64,000 nucleotides of DNA from Chara braunii (lineage: Eukaryota > Streptophyta > Charophyceae > Charales > Characeae): assembly GCA_003427395.1 (NCBI GenBank), contig BFEA01000291.1:1040208-1104207 (forward strand). The letters run 5' to 3'. A program made the position numbers and the translations under genes. The notes under the pieces are model-generated. The model searched no databases, had not been told where the DNA came from, and saw only the letters and a list, made by a program, of their open reading frames with translations. Of this stretch, positions 20,133 through 32,260 are shown in pieces (position 1 is the stretch's first letter; every line of letters starts with the position of its first letter).

Positions 20133-20865
20133 AACCCTTCTGAACCGACACCCAGCCATGATGACGCCAGGCGGCCCTGCATTTCCTCAGACCGTAGCCG
20201 GGCGACGTGCAGCACCTGCTGTTGACCCCTAGATGTCCTTGTTGGCCGTTGTTGCGGCCCGTCACAGGCCCCTGAAGTTCTGCAAATGCCAATCCTGTAC
20301 CTGGCTGTGACAAGGACTGTTCCAGCGGGAGTACCACAGGCCGCCTGATTATCGGCATTACCCCAAGCTGTAGCCCCGCTTAGTCAGCACCGTACCACTG
20401 CAAGCCAACCATGGAGAGCTGATGGGGCAGGAAGGGCTCAGGGAACCCTGAGGGTGGACGCAGCGGGATCTCCTGATTCACCTTACTCCAGTCCTTGAAG
20501 CAGACACCATAGTCCCTAAAAAAAAAAAAAAAAAAAAAAAGAGATACCATCGTCCCTCCCGAACTCGTCCCTGCTGCGCTCCAAAGTGTGGCCTCCTTCC
20601 CATCGGATGTGCGCTATCCAACCCCCGTTTTCACTACCCAGCCACTCCCCTGAGAATTGTTTAATTGCTTGTATTATGTTTTCTGTGAATGTAACAGGTC
20701 CAATTGAGTCTTAACTTTCTGCCACCGTGCCATTTGTTCCTGATGAATATACTGCTTTTAATGTGCTTTATTATCATTTCTGTCACCTCCTCCCCTTCTA
20801 TGTGGACCCCCTCAATGGCATATATGCTTCTTTTTCTCCAGAGGGCCAGATAGCCGCTCTCCTCC

Positions 20866-22122
20866 CTATCTTGAACATATTGTTTTCGGAGGCGTTATCC
20901 ATAGGGGGGTCCATGCCTCGCATAGGACTCGGAGTGCCCTCCAATGGCCAGATGGACCCTGTGCCCAGTTGGCTCCACCGTCGCCACGTGAGGACCGCCC
21001 CCGGCACTGCGGGAATACATGTTCTATAGTTTCTGGAATCCTACAAGAGGGAAAGGCAGCGTGGCAAAGTTTGCACCACGATAACGCCAGTCCCCTTTGC
21101 CCCAGGTGAGTGCGGTCTACTAGCCAGTTGTGGGTTGGAAGGCAACGGTGCTCTATCTGCCATTGTAGCAAGGCCACCTTCGCAGGCTTAGTCCTTGTGG
21201 TGGTGAACCATTGAATGTGGCGGATAGCGAATGAGGCAGATAGCCTCATTCCCTCCTACCTTCAAGTGAGACCTCCAACGGGCCTTCACAATCTCCTTTA
21301 GATTCCCCTTTGGTCCGAGGGGTAGGTATGTAGATTTCACTGCCAGACTGAATAGAGTTTAGTTGGCACCAGATTTTGTCCTGCGTGCAGGGTTTCACTG
21401 CTACTCCTCTGGGTCAAAGGGGAGTTCCGCAAGTGGGGTCCCTGGACTGAACGCTATCCATTCCTTGTCCCAAATTATACCCAGACCACTTCCGGGTGGG
21501 TATCCGGTGAGCACATTATCCTTGGCCTTGTGGAAGACGCTGACCAACATTTCGTCAGTAAGTACCTCCACCACATTGTCCACACTTTCTGTATCTCCCG
21601 GAGTGGCTACCCAATCACCTTCTAGAAGCCACGGTCCATTGCGCAAGGTTCGAACCCAATCCAAAGGGATAGCAAAAGTCAGCTGATCCAAATTCTTTTC
21701 AATATTGTGGCAATGCTTCAGGGAGGCCCTCAGTTGCGGCTCTTCTGCGGTACACCTCCCGTTCCGATCTGTAATACTTCTGCTACCAAAGAGTGGTTGG
21801 CGCACCACTTCCTCCGGTCGCGCCAACCCCTCGCGCTGCAGCCCGGCTAGAGTCCCTACCGACTCTATAGCACCGTGATATGGTCCAATAGCGGTCCTCC
21901 AACCAGGGGTCCACCCCCTATGGAGCTTTGAGGGGTCAGGCGAGCAATTTGTTCTCGTGCAAGGGTATTCCAAGGGAGGCTAGGTGTGAACAACAGCATT
22001 TTGATCCATTGTATCATTAGCGTCGTGGTCTGTGGATAACCGGGTACAGAATTCTCAGACTGTCTCAGATACCATACCTGAATGCCATTTTTGTTCACGG
22101 AGCGAAAATCAAGCTCCATCAT
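20866..22122 (-). pseudogene. Degraded 3' part of a second LINE ORF2
   Basis: Three neighbouring minus-strand frames (21865-22122, 21401-21973, 20866-21249) resemble the region after the reverse transcriptase of plant LINEs. The last contains LLQWQIEHRCLPTHNWL, then CKLC and EHVFPQC, the CX2C...HX4C zf-RVT finger. The frames shift between segments and no reverse-transcriptase motifs remain, so this is a 5'-truncated, old copy. It differs clearly in sequence from the LINE at 1-9 kb. Confidence 0.65.
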
Positions 22123-22326
22123 CCTCTGACATTGGTTCCAAATTTTGTCTTTTTCCCATACACAGCTTTTGTCAGCTCCATCGCGGCAGTGCTATTTACC
22201 TGTCAAATTTCACACACGCGTCCACGGCAGTTGATCCCAGTCCCAGTCATTCTCTCCCGCCAGGAGACCAAGTACAAGAACTCGAATGGTGCACCGGCTC
22301 TTCCGTACATCCATCCTGTTCTGCCC

Positions 22327-22378
22327 AGGCCTCTTTTTTTTTTGTAATGGGAACAAGGCTCCAATCTATTCATGGCCT
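22327..22378 (-). repeat. 3' end of SINE-like retroposon with A-tail
   Basis: In minus sense GAATAGATTGGAGC, CTTGTTCCCATTAC and a run of As, matching the 3' end of the copy at 59.1 kb. Confidence 0.5.
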
Positions 22379-22399
22379 CATTGGCCCTGATCTTAACAA

Positions 22400-23859
22400 T
22401 CTGCAAATCTAGGAATGGAGAGGGTGTATGCCATGTCAAGCGCGACTCCTCAGCTAGGTCAAAGCAGATAAAGATATTCCTCTGCGCAATTTTATTGCGA
22501 CCAAATTGGAAGAATATTTTTTGTTTCTGCTAACATCTCTATTGTGGCTTTGAAAGGCGAGTGTCGTTTGAAGTTTTGAATGCTTGCATGGTTACAAAGT
22601 GGGAGTCAAGACCACAACCTTATCAAGTATCAACTTCTCAAACAAAAAAAAAAAAAAAAAAAAAAAAGAAGTGGGAGTCAAGTTGAGTTGGATCATGACA
22701 CTGGTGTCAGAACGAACTTGCATTGCATTGGCCTAGGAGGAAGAAGGTCAGCGCTCAATAAAGGCCGGCGGGTGCAGTTGAATGAGCAGCGGCTGTCGGA
22801 CTGAAGACCAAGATGGAGTGAGAGTAAGGAAGGAAACGTCGGAAGTGGAAGTGGCCAGGAGGGTTGAGCAAGACCCCATTGAGAAGGAAGACTCATTTGA
22901 AGACTCGCGGAGAGATATGAACACCGATATCCAGCGTCATCATGAGGAAGTTAAGCGGTCCTCCACCCTAAGCCTTGTCTTTTGCTGCAAATTTGTTTGT
23001 TATGATTGTTGGATTTTTGTCAATCGTTACCTTGGATACAAGTTGCTGGTCGATTCTATATTGATGTCATTCATGCTGTCATCAATTAAGCAGGAGAAGG
23101 AACATTTTTGCGCACATTTTTGCGCACATAACAGGAAGGAAAGAGTCGTCTCAGTTCTCGGGGAGTGGATACGGATGCATGCATGCATGCTGTCAAATTG
23201 ATCGTAGACCCTAACCCTGTCAAATTGATCGTAGTCTGATGTAGACCCTAACCCTGTCAAATTGATCGTTCTACAATGCAGAAAGGCTCCTTGTTGCATT
23301 TTGTAGGAAATGGGCAGAGGGTTGCATGCATGTCGGAGAGGGTGGAAACCCCCATGTAGACACTGTATCCCTAAAAGGCAAATCGCAGGAAGTGGATCAA
23401 TCTAGCTTCGTTGTTTGGGTCTAGGGAAGATTGGGAGAGACTGTCTGGCCGCACCATCTTGTCCGCAATGTTTAAGGATTATCGAGGACTTTGTTTGTCG
23501 TCCTTGAAAGGCTGCTTGACCAAGTTCAGTTTCATTTTTTTTTGTGTCCTTTTCCTTCTTCCTTGGACCTGACACCCTTCCACCGTAACACCCTCACTGA
23601 GGGCATACTCCCACACCGACTTTGGGCTAGGTATCTACCTGGTATCACGTCCAGAGGCGTGTTTGTTTTTTTTTCCTTTTATTTTTTTGTGGCTGCTTTG
23701 AAAAGAAAAGAAAAAAAAAGTCTGGCCGTGCTTTTTCTCTTTTTTTTTCAGGAGAGTAACAGAAAAGAAATGGCACGGAACCCATGCTCTGCGAAACTCG
23801 GTGCGCAGTGAGAATCAGGGTCGGTGAAAACCAGCCTCGGAGGTAGTGGTGGTTTAACA
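22400..23859. other. No recognisable gene
   Basis: Contains a 23-nt A-run at 22643, a small duplication of CCCTAACCCTGTCAAATTGA (23209 and 23246) and T-rich stretches near 23540-23760. The CCCTAACCC words are isolated and not telomeric arrays. Confidence 0.4.
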
Positions 23860-23860
23860 G

Positions 23861-23894
<34 letters not shown>

Positions 23895-24614
23895 NNNNNN
23901 NNNNNNNNNNNNNNNNNNNNNNNNNNNNNNNNNNNNNNNNNNNNNNNNNNNNNNNNNNNNNNNNNNNNNNNNNNNNNNNNNNNNNNNNNNNNNNNNNNNN
24001 NNNNNNNNNNNNNNNNNNNNNNNNNNNNNNNNNNNNNNNNNNNNNNNNNNNNNNNNNNNNNNNNNNNNNNNNNNNNNNNNNNNNNNNNNNNNNNNNNNNN
24101 NNNNNNNNNNNNNNNNNNNNNNNNNNNNNNNNNNNNNNNNNNNNNNNNNNNNNNNNNNNNNNNNNNNNNNNNNNNNNNNNNNNNNNNNNNNNNNNNNNNN
24201 NNNNNNNNNNNNNNNNNNNNNNNNNNNNNNNNNNNNNNNNNNNNNNNNNNNNNNNNNNNNNNNNNNNNNNNNNNNNNNNNNNNNNNNNNNNNNNNNNNNN
24301 NNNNNNNNNNNNNNNNNNNNNNNNNNNNNNNNNNNNNNNNNNNNNNNNNNNNNNNNNNNNNNNNNNNNNNNNNNNNNNNNNNNNNNNNNNNNNNNNNNNN
24401 NNNNNNNNNNNNNNNNNNNNNNNNNNNNNNNNNNNNNNNNNNNNNNNNNNNNNNNNNNNNNNNNNNNNNNNNNNNNNNNNNNNNNNNNNNNNNNNNNNNN
24501 NNNNNNNNNNNNNNNNNNNNNNNNNNNNNNNNNNNNNNNNNNNNNNNNNNNNNNNNNNNNNNNNNNNNNNNNNNNNNNNNNNNNNNNNNNNNNNNNNNNN
24601 NNNNNNNNNNNNNN
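23895..24614. other. Assembly gap, 720 N
   Basis: Flanked by a poly(A) run (23860-23894) and by (TC)n then (AC)n (24615-24707): sequencing failed at low-complexity DNA. Confidence 1.

Positions 24615-24707
<93 letters not shown>
24615..24707. repeat. (TC)n(AC)n microsatellite
   Basis: Compound dinucleotide repeat at the right edge of the gap. Confidence 0.95.
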
Positions 24708-24710
<3 letters not shown>

Positions 24711-26794
24711 TTTGTGTTTCTCAGTGCATTCACACTCACAGGGCAACAGGTAGCCTGCCTGTTATTTTGCAGCCAAAGTCTCCCAACCAACAACAAGAAG
24801 GCAGAAGAAGCTGTGGGACAGCCAAATGCTTGCTGCCCCCAAAGCCCGCTAACTGGCTTTTCCCCATCAACATCAACAACAAGCAAGCGCTCAGCAGCTT
24901 CCTTGATTCTGCAGGCAACCTATTAGACGAATGCTGCTTTCAAGTTCTACCACCATATACTGGCTCCCTCCCTCTCCTCCCCCCCCCCTCCCCCTCCCCC
25001 CCTTCACCAGTAGATGCAAAGCAAGGTCTACCAAAAAATAGACCAGCAGAAGTATCGTTAACGCTGTTAGCTATAAACAGCCTCCCACAGGAGGTTCGAA
25101 CTATGTGCCCAAACACACATCTATTTCCACGAACGAATCATAATACCACTGATCAACACCTGAGGTGTTCCCATTCCGCTTACTCCACTCCGGTACACCT
25201 ATGACACACACGTGCGTCCGGCGATGCTGTAGTAGGTGCCACTTTTTCAGGACCCGGGCAAGTGACAAACGCTCCTCACAGAATCCACAGATCAACACCT
25301 TTCTTGGCTCCTGCTTCCTCCCAAGCACCGTGCTTGGCAATGAATAGAATTCTCATCTTGACGCGCCATAAAGTGCAGTCGATGAGTTTCTGTTCTAGCT
25401 GGATCGACACGCGCATAAGCTGTTTTGACCTGCCACAAGCCTTTTTCCATTACCTATGAGCATGTTCCCATCCCCATCCTCTGTTCGCAAATAGAGGCCT
25501 GTGTACTTTCTCTGTATTACCTTCCTTCTTCTGTCGAGGAGGACCGCCTTCTTCTGTCGAGGAGGACCGGAGCAATTGCAGCCCCTGCTGAATGAACTCG
25601 GGTGCAAACAACCCTGCCAGCTCTTTACCGCCATTCACGACACTCTTCCAAAGAAACCAGTTCCAAAGGCGCTGCAGCAACCACCCTCGTCTCCATTGTC
25701 TTCGGTCGAGGACCAATTCCGCAGCCTTTGCAGCGCTTGACTGCAAACCACCCTGAGAAGCACCTTCACCAGCGCCATCCAGAACACGCTTAAGAAGAAA
25801 GCACCGATTCCCCTTCCTTCCCTTGGCGGTCTTGCAAAGCACTGTTTGATAGGGCAACAGCAGCAAAAGAGACGCAGTCATATTCGCACCTCACATTCTT
25901 GAGCCCCCGGTTCACAAATAAGCAATAGCAATAATGTCATCATCAACCCAGATGCTTGTGCATTCGTCTTGCGAACGCAAGCTAATTCCATGCACAGACT
26001 CTAGAAGTGGCTGAAGTCGTCAACACGCTTGGAAGTTAACGTGATGTCAACAACTCGCCTTTTCGTCAGAAGAGCGGTGTACCGTCCCCGGAATTCCGCC
26101 TGGTTACACAGTAGTCCAGATATTTCTGAAATGAATTGACAGGACAATTCTCTGACAATGCGCATCCGGTGTGAGAAGCTCGTTGATGCAACAGCACAAG
26201 CAGTCGCTCATCGCTCATCAACAGCCAAGCTCGAGTATTCAACCGATAACGCATTACAGCTGCCATCTGCCCTCGGGCAGTGTGCATGCTGCCACTCACA
26301 TCATTGTGCAGCGCTCACCATCCTCTGCAAGACTACAACTCCACAAGGAGTGTTCCTTCCTCCCAAGCCACAGTGAAATTTACGACAGTGTCCGGAAGCA
26401 CACTCAGACCAAATCCACCAAATCAATATGAATGAGCATGAAACGCCATGAAAGTATGGTCCAGTGCGTTCCCGATAGCCTCCTCGTGAGCGTACACCCT
26501 TTGGGAGTCACACAAAGGTAAAGCGAGAGGGCGTGGTCGGTTCTGTCCAATGCTGCTTTCAATACTTGCTGTGCTGGAGTTGTTTCCGTTGGACGCGCAT
26601 TCGATAGGCAAGAGGCAGGGAGGCAGGGAAGCAGGCAAGAAGCCGGTGGTGGGCCTGCCCAGCATGCACTTCTAGCAGAACGGAACAGCTCCCCGAAGTC
26701 GGACCAAAGCATGCGCGCATGCTTGGCAGGCGACAAAAGGCACAACAAAAAGAGACCCGTGCCTTGCAAGACATATGAAGTAGCCTGTTAAAAC
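24708..26794. other. Sequence 3' of SPPL1, no recognisable gene
   Basis: Frames up to 165 codons occur on both strands without known motifs. A 21-bp tandem pair CTTCTTCTGTCGAGGAGGAC lies at 25528-25569. The SPPL1 3' UTR should begin at 26794 and run to lower coordinates; I could not place its polyadenylation site. Confidence 0.35.
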
Positions 26795-26899
26795 TCAGGC
26801 TCCCATAATGATTGCATACGGCTTGGAACCGTTCCAAAGCTCATCTAACTCTCTCCTCATCCATGCACCAAAAGCCACAGGCCCAAGTGTAGACGGCAC
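26795..26899 (-). CDS. SPPL1: SPPL1 exon 3 (C terminus)
   Basis: Starts after acceptor TTTCAG and encodes VPSTLGPVAFGAWMRRELDE plus 14 residues and the stop. The VPSTLGP and W-M-R-x-x-L-x-E-L-W pattern is the usual end of plant SPPL1. Confidence 0.92.
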   Translation of the reverse strand: MPSTLGPVAFGAWMRRELDELWNGSKPYAIIMGA

Positions 26900-29800
26900 C
26901 TGAAATCCATCAAACAACGCCACCATAGGTGTCAACAACGGGTAACCATAAGTATGTATAGTAGTATACCTTTTATTAATATATTTGAAATATACTTGAT
27001 TGCCTTTACTGGAGAAAAGGGGAAGGGGGGAGCAGGAGCAAGAGAGGGGGGTGAGAGGGGGCAGGGAGGGAGGATAGGGAGAAGACGGAAAACCCTCTCT
27101 AGCAATTAAGCATGCACCCAGCACCGCCTTCCTTCCCCCAAACCGAAAGGTCGTACATAGCATTATCTGCCTTGAAAATAGCAATGAATAGAGATACATG
27201 GCCCAGAGCCGAGTAGGGGCATTACGGTGGTCCCCACCAAGCTGGCTTGCAAGGCTCCCCTATAGTTACTACCATGAATGGGGCTGGCAGGCGTAATGGC
27301 CCGCCTGCCCTCTGCGGGAAACTGAAACACACATTCGACCCAATGCATTGTATTTTTGGGCAGCAGACTCTGCCAACCACGCATGAGCATTCGGGGAATA
27401 CACATTTACAATTCATCGCATTTTTTGGTCAAAACAGCAGGAAACGCATGGGGCACTTGGGCACCTTGATACGCAGCAGATAAGGTGAACATAAGGTGGG
27501 CGATATCACAAACCCTTGCTAAAAAAATTCTATAAGCACAAAAATAGCACTATCACTCCCTGGCCTTCAAAATCCACCTAGAGGTGGGACCCGGGCCAGA
27601 AACTGCACCTGGAGGTGGGACCTGGCCCATAAACTGTGCCTGGACGTGGGACTTTGGGGCCAAAAACTGCTCGTAGACGTGGGACCCGGCCCAAAAACTG
27701 TACCTGGAGGTCACTCACCAACCTTCTTTTCTTTTTCACTAGCACCCAGACCGCATCGGACACACTCCCTCCCCCACGCAAAAGGATGCAAAGAAGGCCT
27801 GCTAATACACGATTCAATCTTTATGGAAGGAAAATAAGCATAACCTGTCCCAGTCAATGCATAACAGCCGTGTATTCTAGTACCGTCTCCCCGCCCCCAA
27901 TCACAACAGACCCTGATAACGAACGTATACAAGCTATCATTCCGGTCCGGTGCAGCCAAACTGACAGTGCATTCTGTTTGGGGGAAGACGGTAGGGGTGA
28001 GGCACAGAGTGGAAACAAAAGAGGGAGGTGTCCAAACCTGTGTTGCCAAAAGCACCTCTCTGTAAAACACTTCCCCCCCCCCCCCCCCCCCCCCCCCCTC
28101 TCTGTGAAACACTCAAACAACACCACACCCCATTCATTCGCAAAACCCATCATTGATCCAGACCCAAAAAAATGTGGAAACCTGACAGTGAGGAACACAG
28201 ATGGCGGTACATGGGGGATATATCTCACGGAGATGGACGAAGGAGAAAAAGAGGAGGAGAATAAGGAGAACCATAACAGCAAAGCAATTGGAATTGAACT
28301 TACCAGGTAGAGAAGAGCTGGTTGGGGCGATCGGGTGAGCACGCCTGCTGCAAGAGCAAGGACCAGTCCAACGCCATAGCCAATAGCAGCATACCAGATG
28401 TACGTATATCGCCGGGAGGGCAAATCCATTTCGGAATACTCCCTAATTTTTCGATAATCAAAACAAAGAACCAGCGCTAGCAGCATGCCTGGAATTGCCT
28501 ACGTACATAAGAGCACACCACGTGTCAATCAATCAAATGAGGACACCTGCCTGGCAGGTCCACATAAACACAAAGATTGTATATACATGCAATACAGCAA
28601 ACAAGGACAAGAAAGCCTTCCTCATAGCCAACCTCGCACGCTGACTTCCCACTACAACCTTTCCAGGATGTATCTCAGCACAATCACACGCAGGTTACCC
28701 TCGACATACCGACCCAACAAGTCCCAGAGACGACGAGACCCTAAACATATGGAAGAGAAATCGAAGTCCACTCCCAGAGGCAAACATGGTCAGCCAATCG
28801 TTCTACCCAAGCCCACTATCATCGGAGGGTGAAGAAAGAGAAGAACTCTTCTGAGGCAAACATGGTCAGCCGATCGTTCTACCCAAGCCCACTATCATCG
28901 GAGGGTGAAGAAAGAGAAGAACTCAAATAACCTGCCTAATTGGGACTAAGAAGCCATTCTCAGTCCATCATCGGATGCAGAGACAAGACTTCCAAAAGTC
29001 GTTGCAGTTACTACGCCCCCCCTCCCCCCCCACACACCCCCACCCATCAAGCACAATGCGGAAACATGATGTCAACACAAATTTGAAAACAAACAACGTC
29101 AATGGAAAGTCGACAAAAAAACGAACGCATGAGAATACATATGCAAGGAGAAGACTTCTTCGTTTTTTCCATAGCCGCTCCGGTTGTATCTGGATTTGAA
29201 CTCTGGTCTGTATTCCAACAAATAATGGGTGTGCCAACTGAGATAGGCCCTCGTTGGTAAGAAGATTTCATTTTCAGCAACCCCGCCAAAAATTTGAGGG
29301 TTTATTCCTACGCAACGAAAAATTTGATGAGATGAAAGGAGGGAAAGAAAAGGAGAACAGAAAAAGAATCAATGAAGAAAAGGAGAGCAGAAAAAGGATC
29401 AATGAATCTGTGTAAAGCATCGTAATCATAGAAGGGAAGCAGCAGTACACATGGAGAATGCCGACATAGTGAGCGTGCAAAAGAGGGCTATCATGTTCCC
29501 CCGAATAGAGTGCACAGTCATTATCACTATGTCTAGATCGAAAGTTGCCCCAAATACCGTGCGCTTTATTCGGCGGAAGATGGTAGAGGCAGGGAAGTGC
29601 CACTGACAAATAGACCTGGCAAGGCATGGAGTGGGACAATGCGCCCCGAGAACATAGTACTACTCATGGTCATTATAGCTGTATTAGGCACAACTTTCAG
29701 TCTATATACAGCATTAACTATCATGTGTTCTATTTGGGGGAAGACCATAGCCCTCTCTCATGCTCTCTATATGATAGTGAGGCTAAAGAAACACAGTACT

Positions 29801-32083
29801 CACGTAAACCGCTTCCCTCACACCACAGGCAACGCGAGCCCCCAACGTTATTGTCCGCAGGACTCCAACTCATGACCTGTCGATCACTAATTACATGGGC
29901 ATGGGAATGCGTGTATCATTCACCCACCACTCTATTTAAAAAAAAACTCGCCTCACCCTGCAAGCAAAGCAAGCCCCAACATTATTCTCTGCATCACGAT
30001 TTGAACACGTGACCTGTCTATCAAGAGTTACATGAGCACGATGCAGCCACCAGTCTCTTTGAAAAACGCCCCCTTCATCCCTCTCTAAGCCTGCACTGGC
30101 TTTGTCGCTGAATGGTACACACATGCCCATGACACCGTTGATAAACAAATCATGAGTTCCCGTCTCAATGCAGACAATAGCGTTGAACCCAACCCCCTAA
30201 AGACTCCCAACGTGACAGAAAAAAAAGGGTCAGCCAGCCCAGACACACTCCAATACTCGAGCTCAATTCCCACACGGTATACATGCAGAAGTCGATCATC
30301 AAAACGTGTAGTCTCGTTTCTTCAATGGTCAGGCATACTCGCGCCAAGCTCAAAATCGACTGCCAAATCTCAAGAAGGAAGAGGATGTGAGAGAAGATCG
30401 AACGGTGGACGGAAGAAATGGAGAGACACGGGTTCAGAAAAAAAAAAAAAAAAAAAAAAAAAACCACCTCTTCCCATCTGATCCCTATGCCCAGCAAAAA
30501 GGGCTGACCACGTGCAATTAAGATTGCTACTATAACCACCACACACATCCGCAAACGGCAACGATGACGTTTATAAGACTGGAGCCATCACAAAGGCCTC
30601 AACGCCACAGCCATCACAAAGGCCTCAACACCACAGCCAGTCTGATCGCTGTGGAGCTCAAGGTTTGACAAAATGGTTGCCCGACACAGACGGGGAAAAT
30701 TTTTAAAAAATAAATAAAAAAATGATGACGACAACATTAGATGACAATGAGGATGAAAGTGGCGGTGACCGCCACAGGGGACCTCTGAGTCCGTATGCCA
30801 CCATCCTCCCCCGAACAAAACACATCCCTATTAGTGACTGGATACAAGGTATTTGTCCTGTCCGATACAGTCAGGATGAGGGTGCATTGTGATCAGGGGA
30901 AGAAGAGACGGCAGTCGAGGACGGTCGCCAAATCAACATTTTGGGATCATCACAGGGTAAAAATAGGTTGTAGCTGTGATGAACGGGACGGGGGGAATAT
31001 AACCTGCGACAACAAATACTAACAAGGGATATAACCATCATGCTATTGCTATGAAGACAACGGCCACGAGTGCCACCGACCTTGATAATCATCAAGACGA
31101 CGGCGACGAATGCATACAAGATTAGGAAGAGCAGTTAGGAAAAACGATCAAAGGCGTTGCTGGTAGTGTGTCGAAGAATGACTGATGATGGGACCATGAT
31201 ATCGATAGAGATTACGTTGTTAAAATCTGCCCACATGGCCGTGCAGAGAGGATAAAGGTGAAGAAACTAGTGAGAGAAGAAGGCGGACAATTTTCGGACG
31301 ATGTACTGCAGTGGTGGTAGTGGTAGAAAAAGGAAGAGCAAGAATATGAACAAACAAGAAGAAGAAGAAGAAGAAGAAGAAGAAGAAGAGTGACAAAAAG
31401 CGACCATAGAGCTTCCCGTACAGGCATCTCAAGCTTCTCATTCAATCCGCATGTACAAGTCTCAGACACGTGCACATTCTCCGAAGAAGAAGAATAGAAG
31501 AAGAAGAAGAAGAAGAAGAAGAAGAAGAAGAAGAAGAAGAGGAAAAAAAAAGAAGAAGAAGGCTAGAGGAAGTAGAAGAAGAATAGTGAAAATCGAAAAC
31601 AGGGGCCAACTGCCTCTCGTACACGCATCTTAAGATTCAGCAACATAGCTTCCTGTATAAGTCTCAACTACCCGCACGTTCCCTGACACGCCTTTCGATC
31701 GGCTGCGCTCCAATCATCATCAGGAGGCTTTCCACACCACCATGCCTTGCGGCCCAAGGAGAAGAAGGAGAAGAAGGGGACGAAGAAGCTGAAGAAGAAG
31801 AAGAAGAAGAAGAAGAAGAAGAAGAAGAAGAAGAAGAAGACGAAGACGAGACGCTGCTAAATACGCCAATGATGTCGGACCTTCGACATATACTGCCGCA
31901 CCATGTCTGGGGTGGCGTATCATTCGTGTTTGGGACACGAATGATACGGAATGGGAGGAAGTTGATAAGTGAGAACGAGTCTAACGAAATGACCAAGCAA
32001 TATACTAGATAGGCTATTGAGGATCAATAAATCAACGCAATGACGATGATAACTACGACAAAGACGACGAGATCAAACTTTCC

Positions 32084-32146
<63 letters not shown>

Positions 32147-32221
32147 TACTTTGCCACATTGTCCGCCAACGTTATGACCGCATACAGGAAAAGAGCTTGC
32201 GCAAGCTTGGGACAACTCTCC

Positions 32222-32260
<39 letters not shown>

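Noticed and set aside
23209-23265. CCCTAACCC words as telomere repeat
   Set aside because: Only isolated words inside a 27/38-bp duplication, not a tandem CCCTAAA array.
23645-24886. Long ORFs of unknown residues
   Set aside because: They span 720 Ns and microsatellites.
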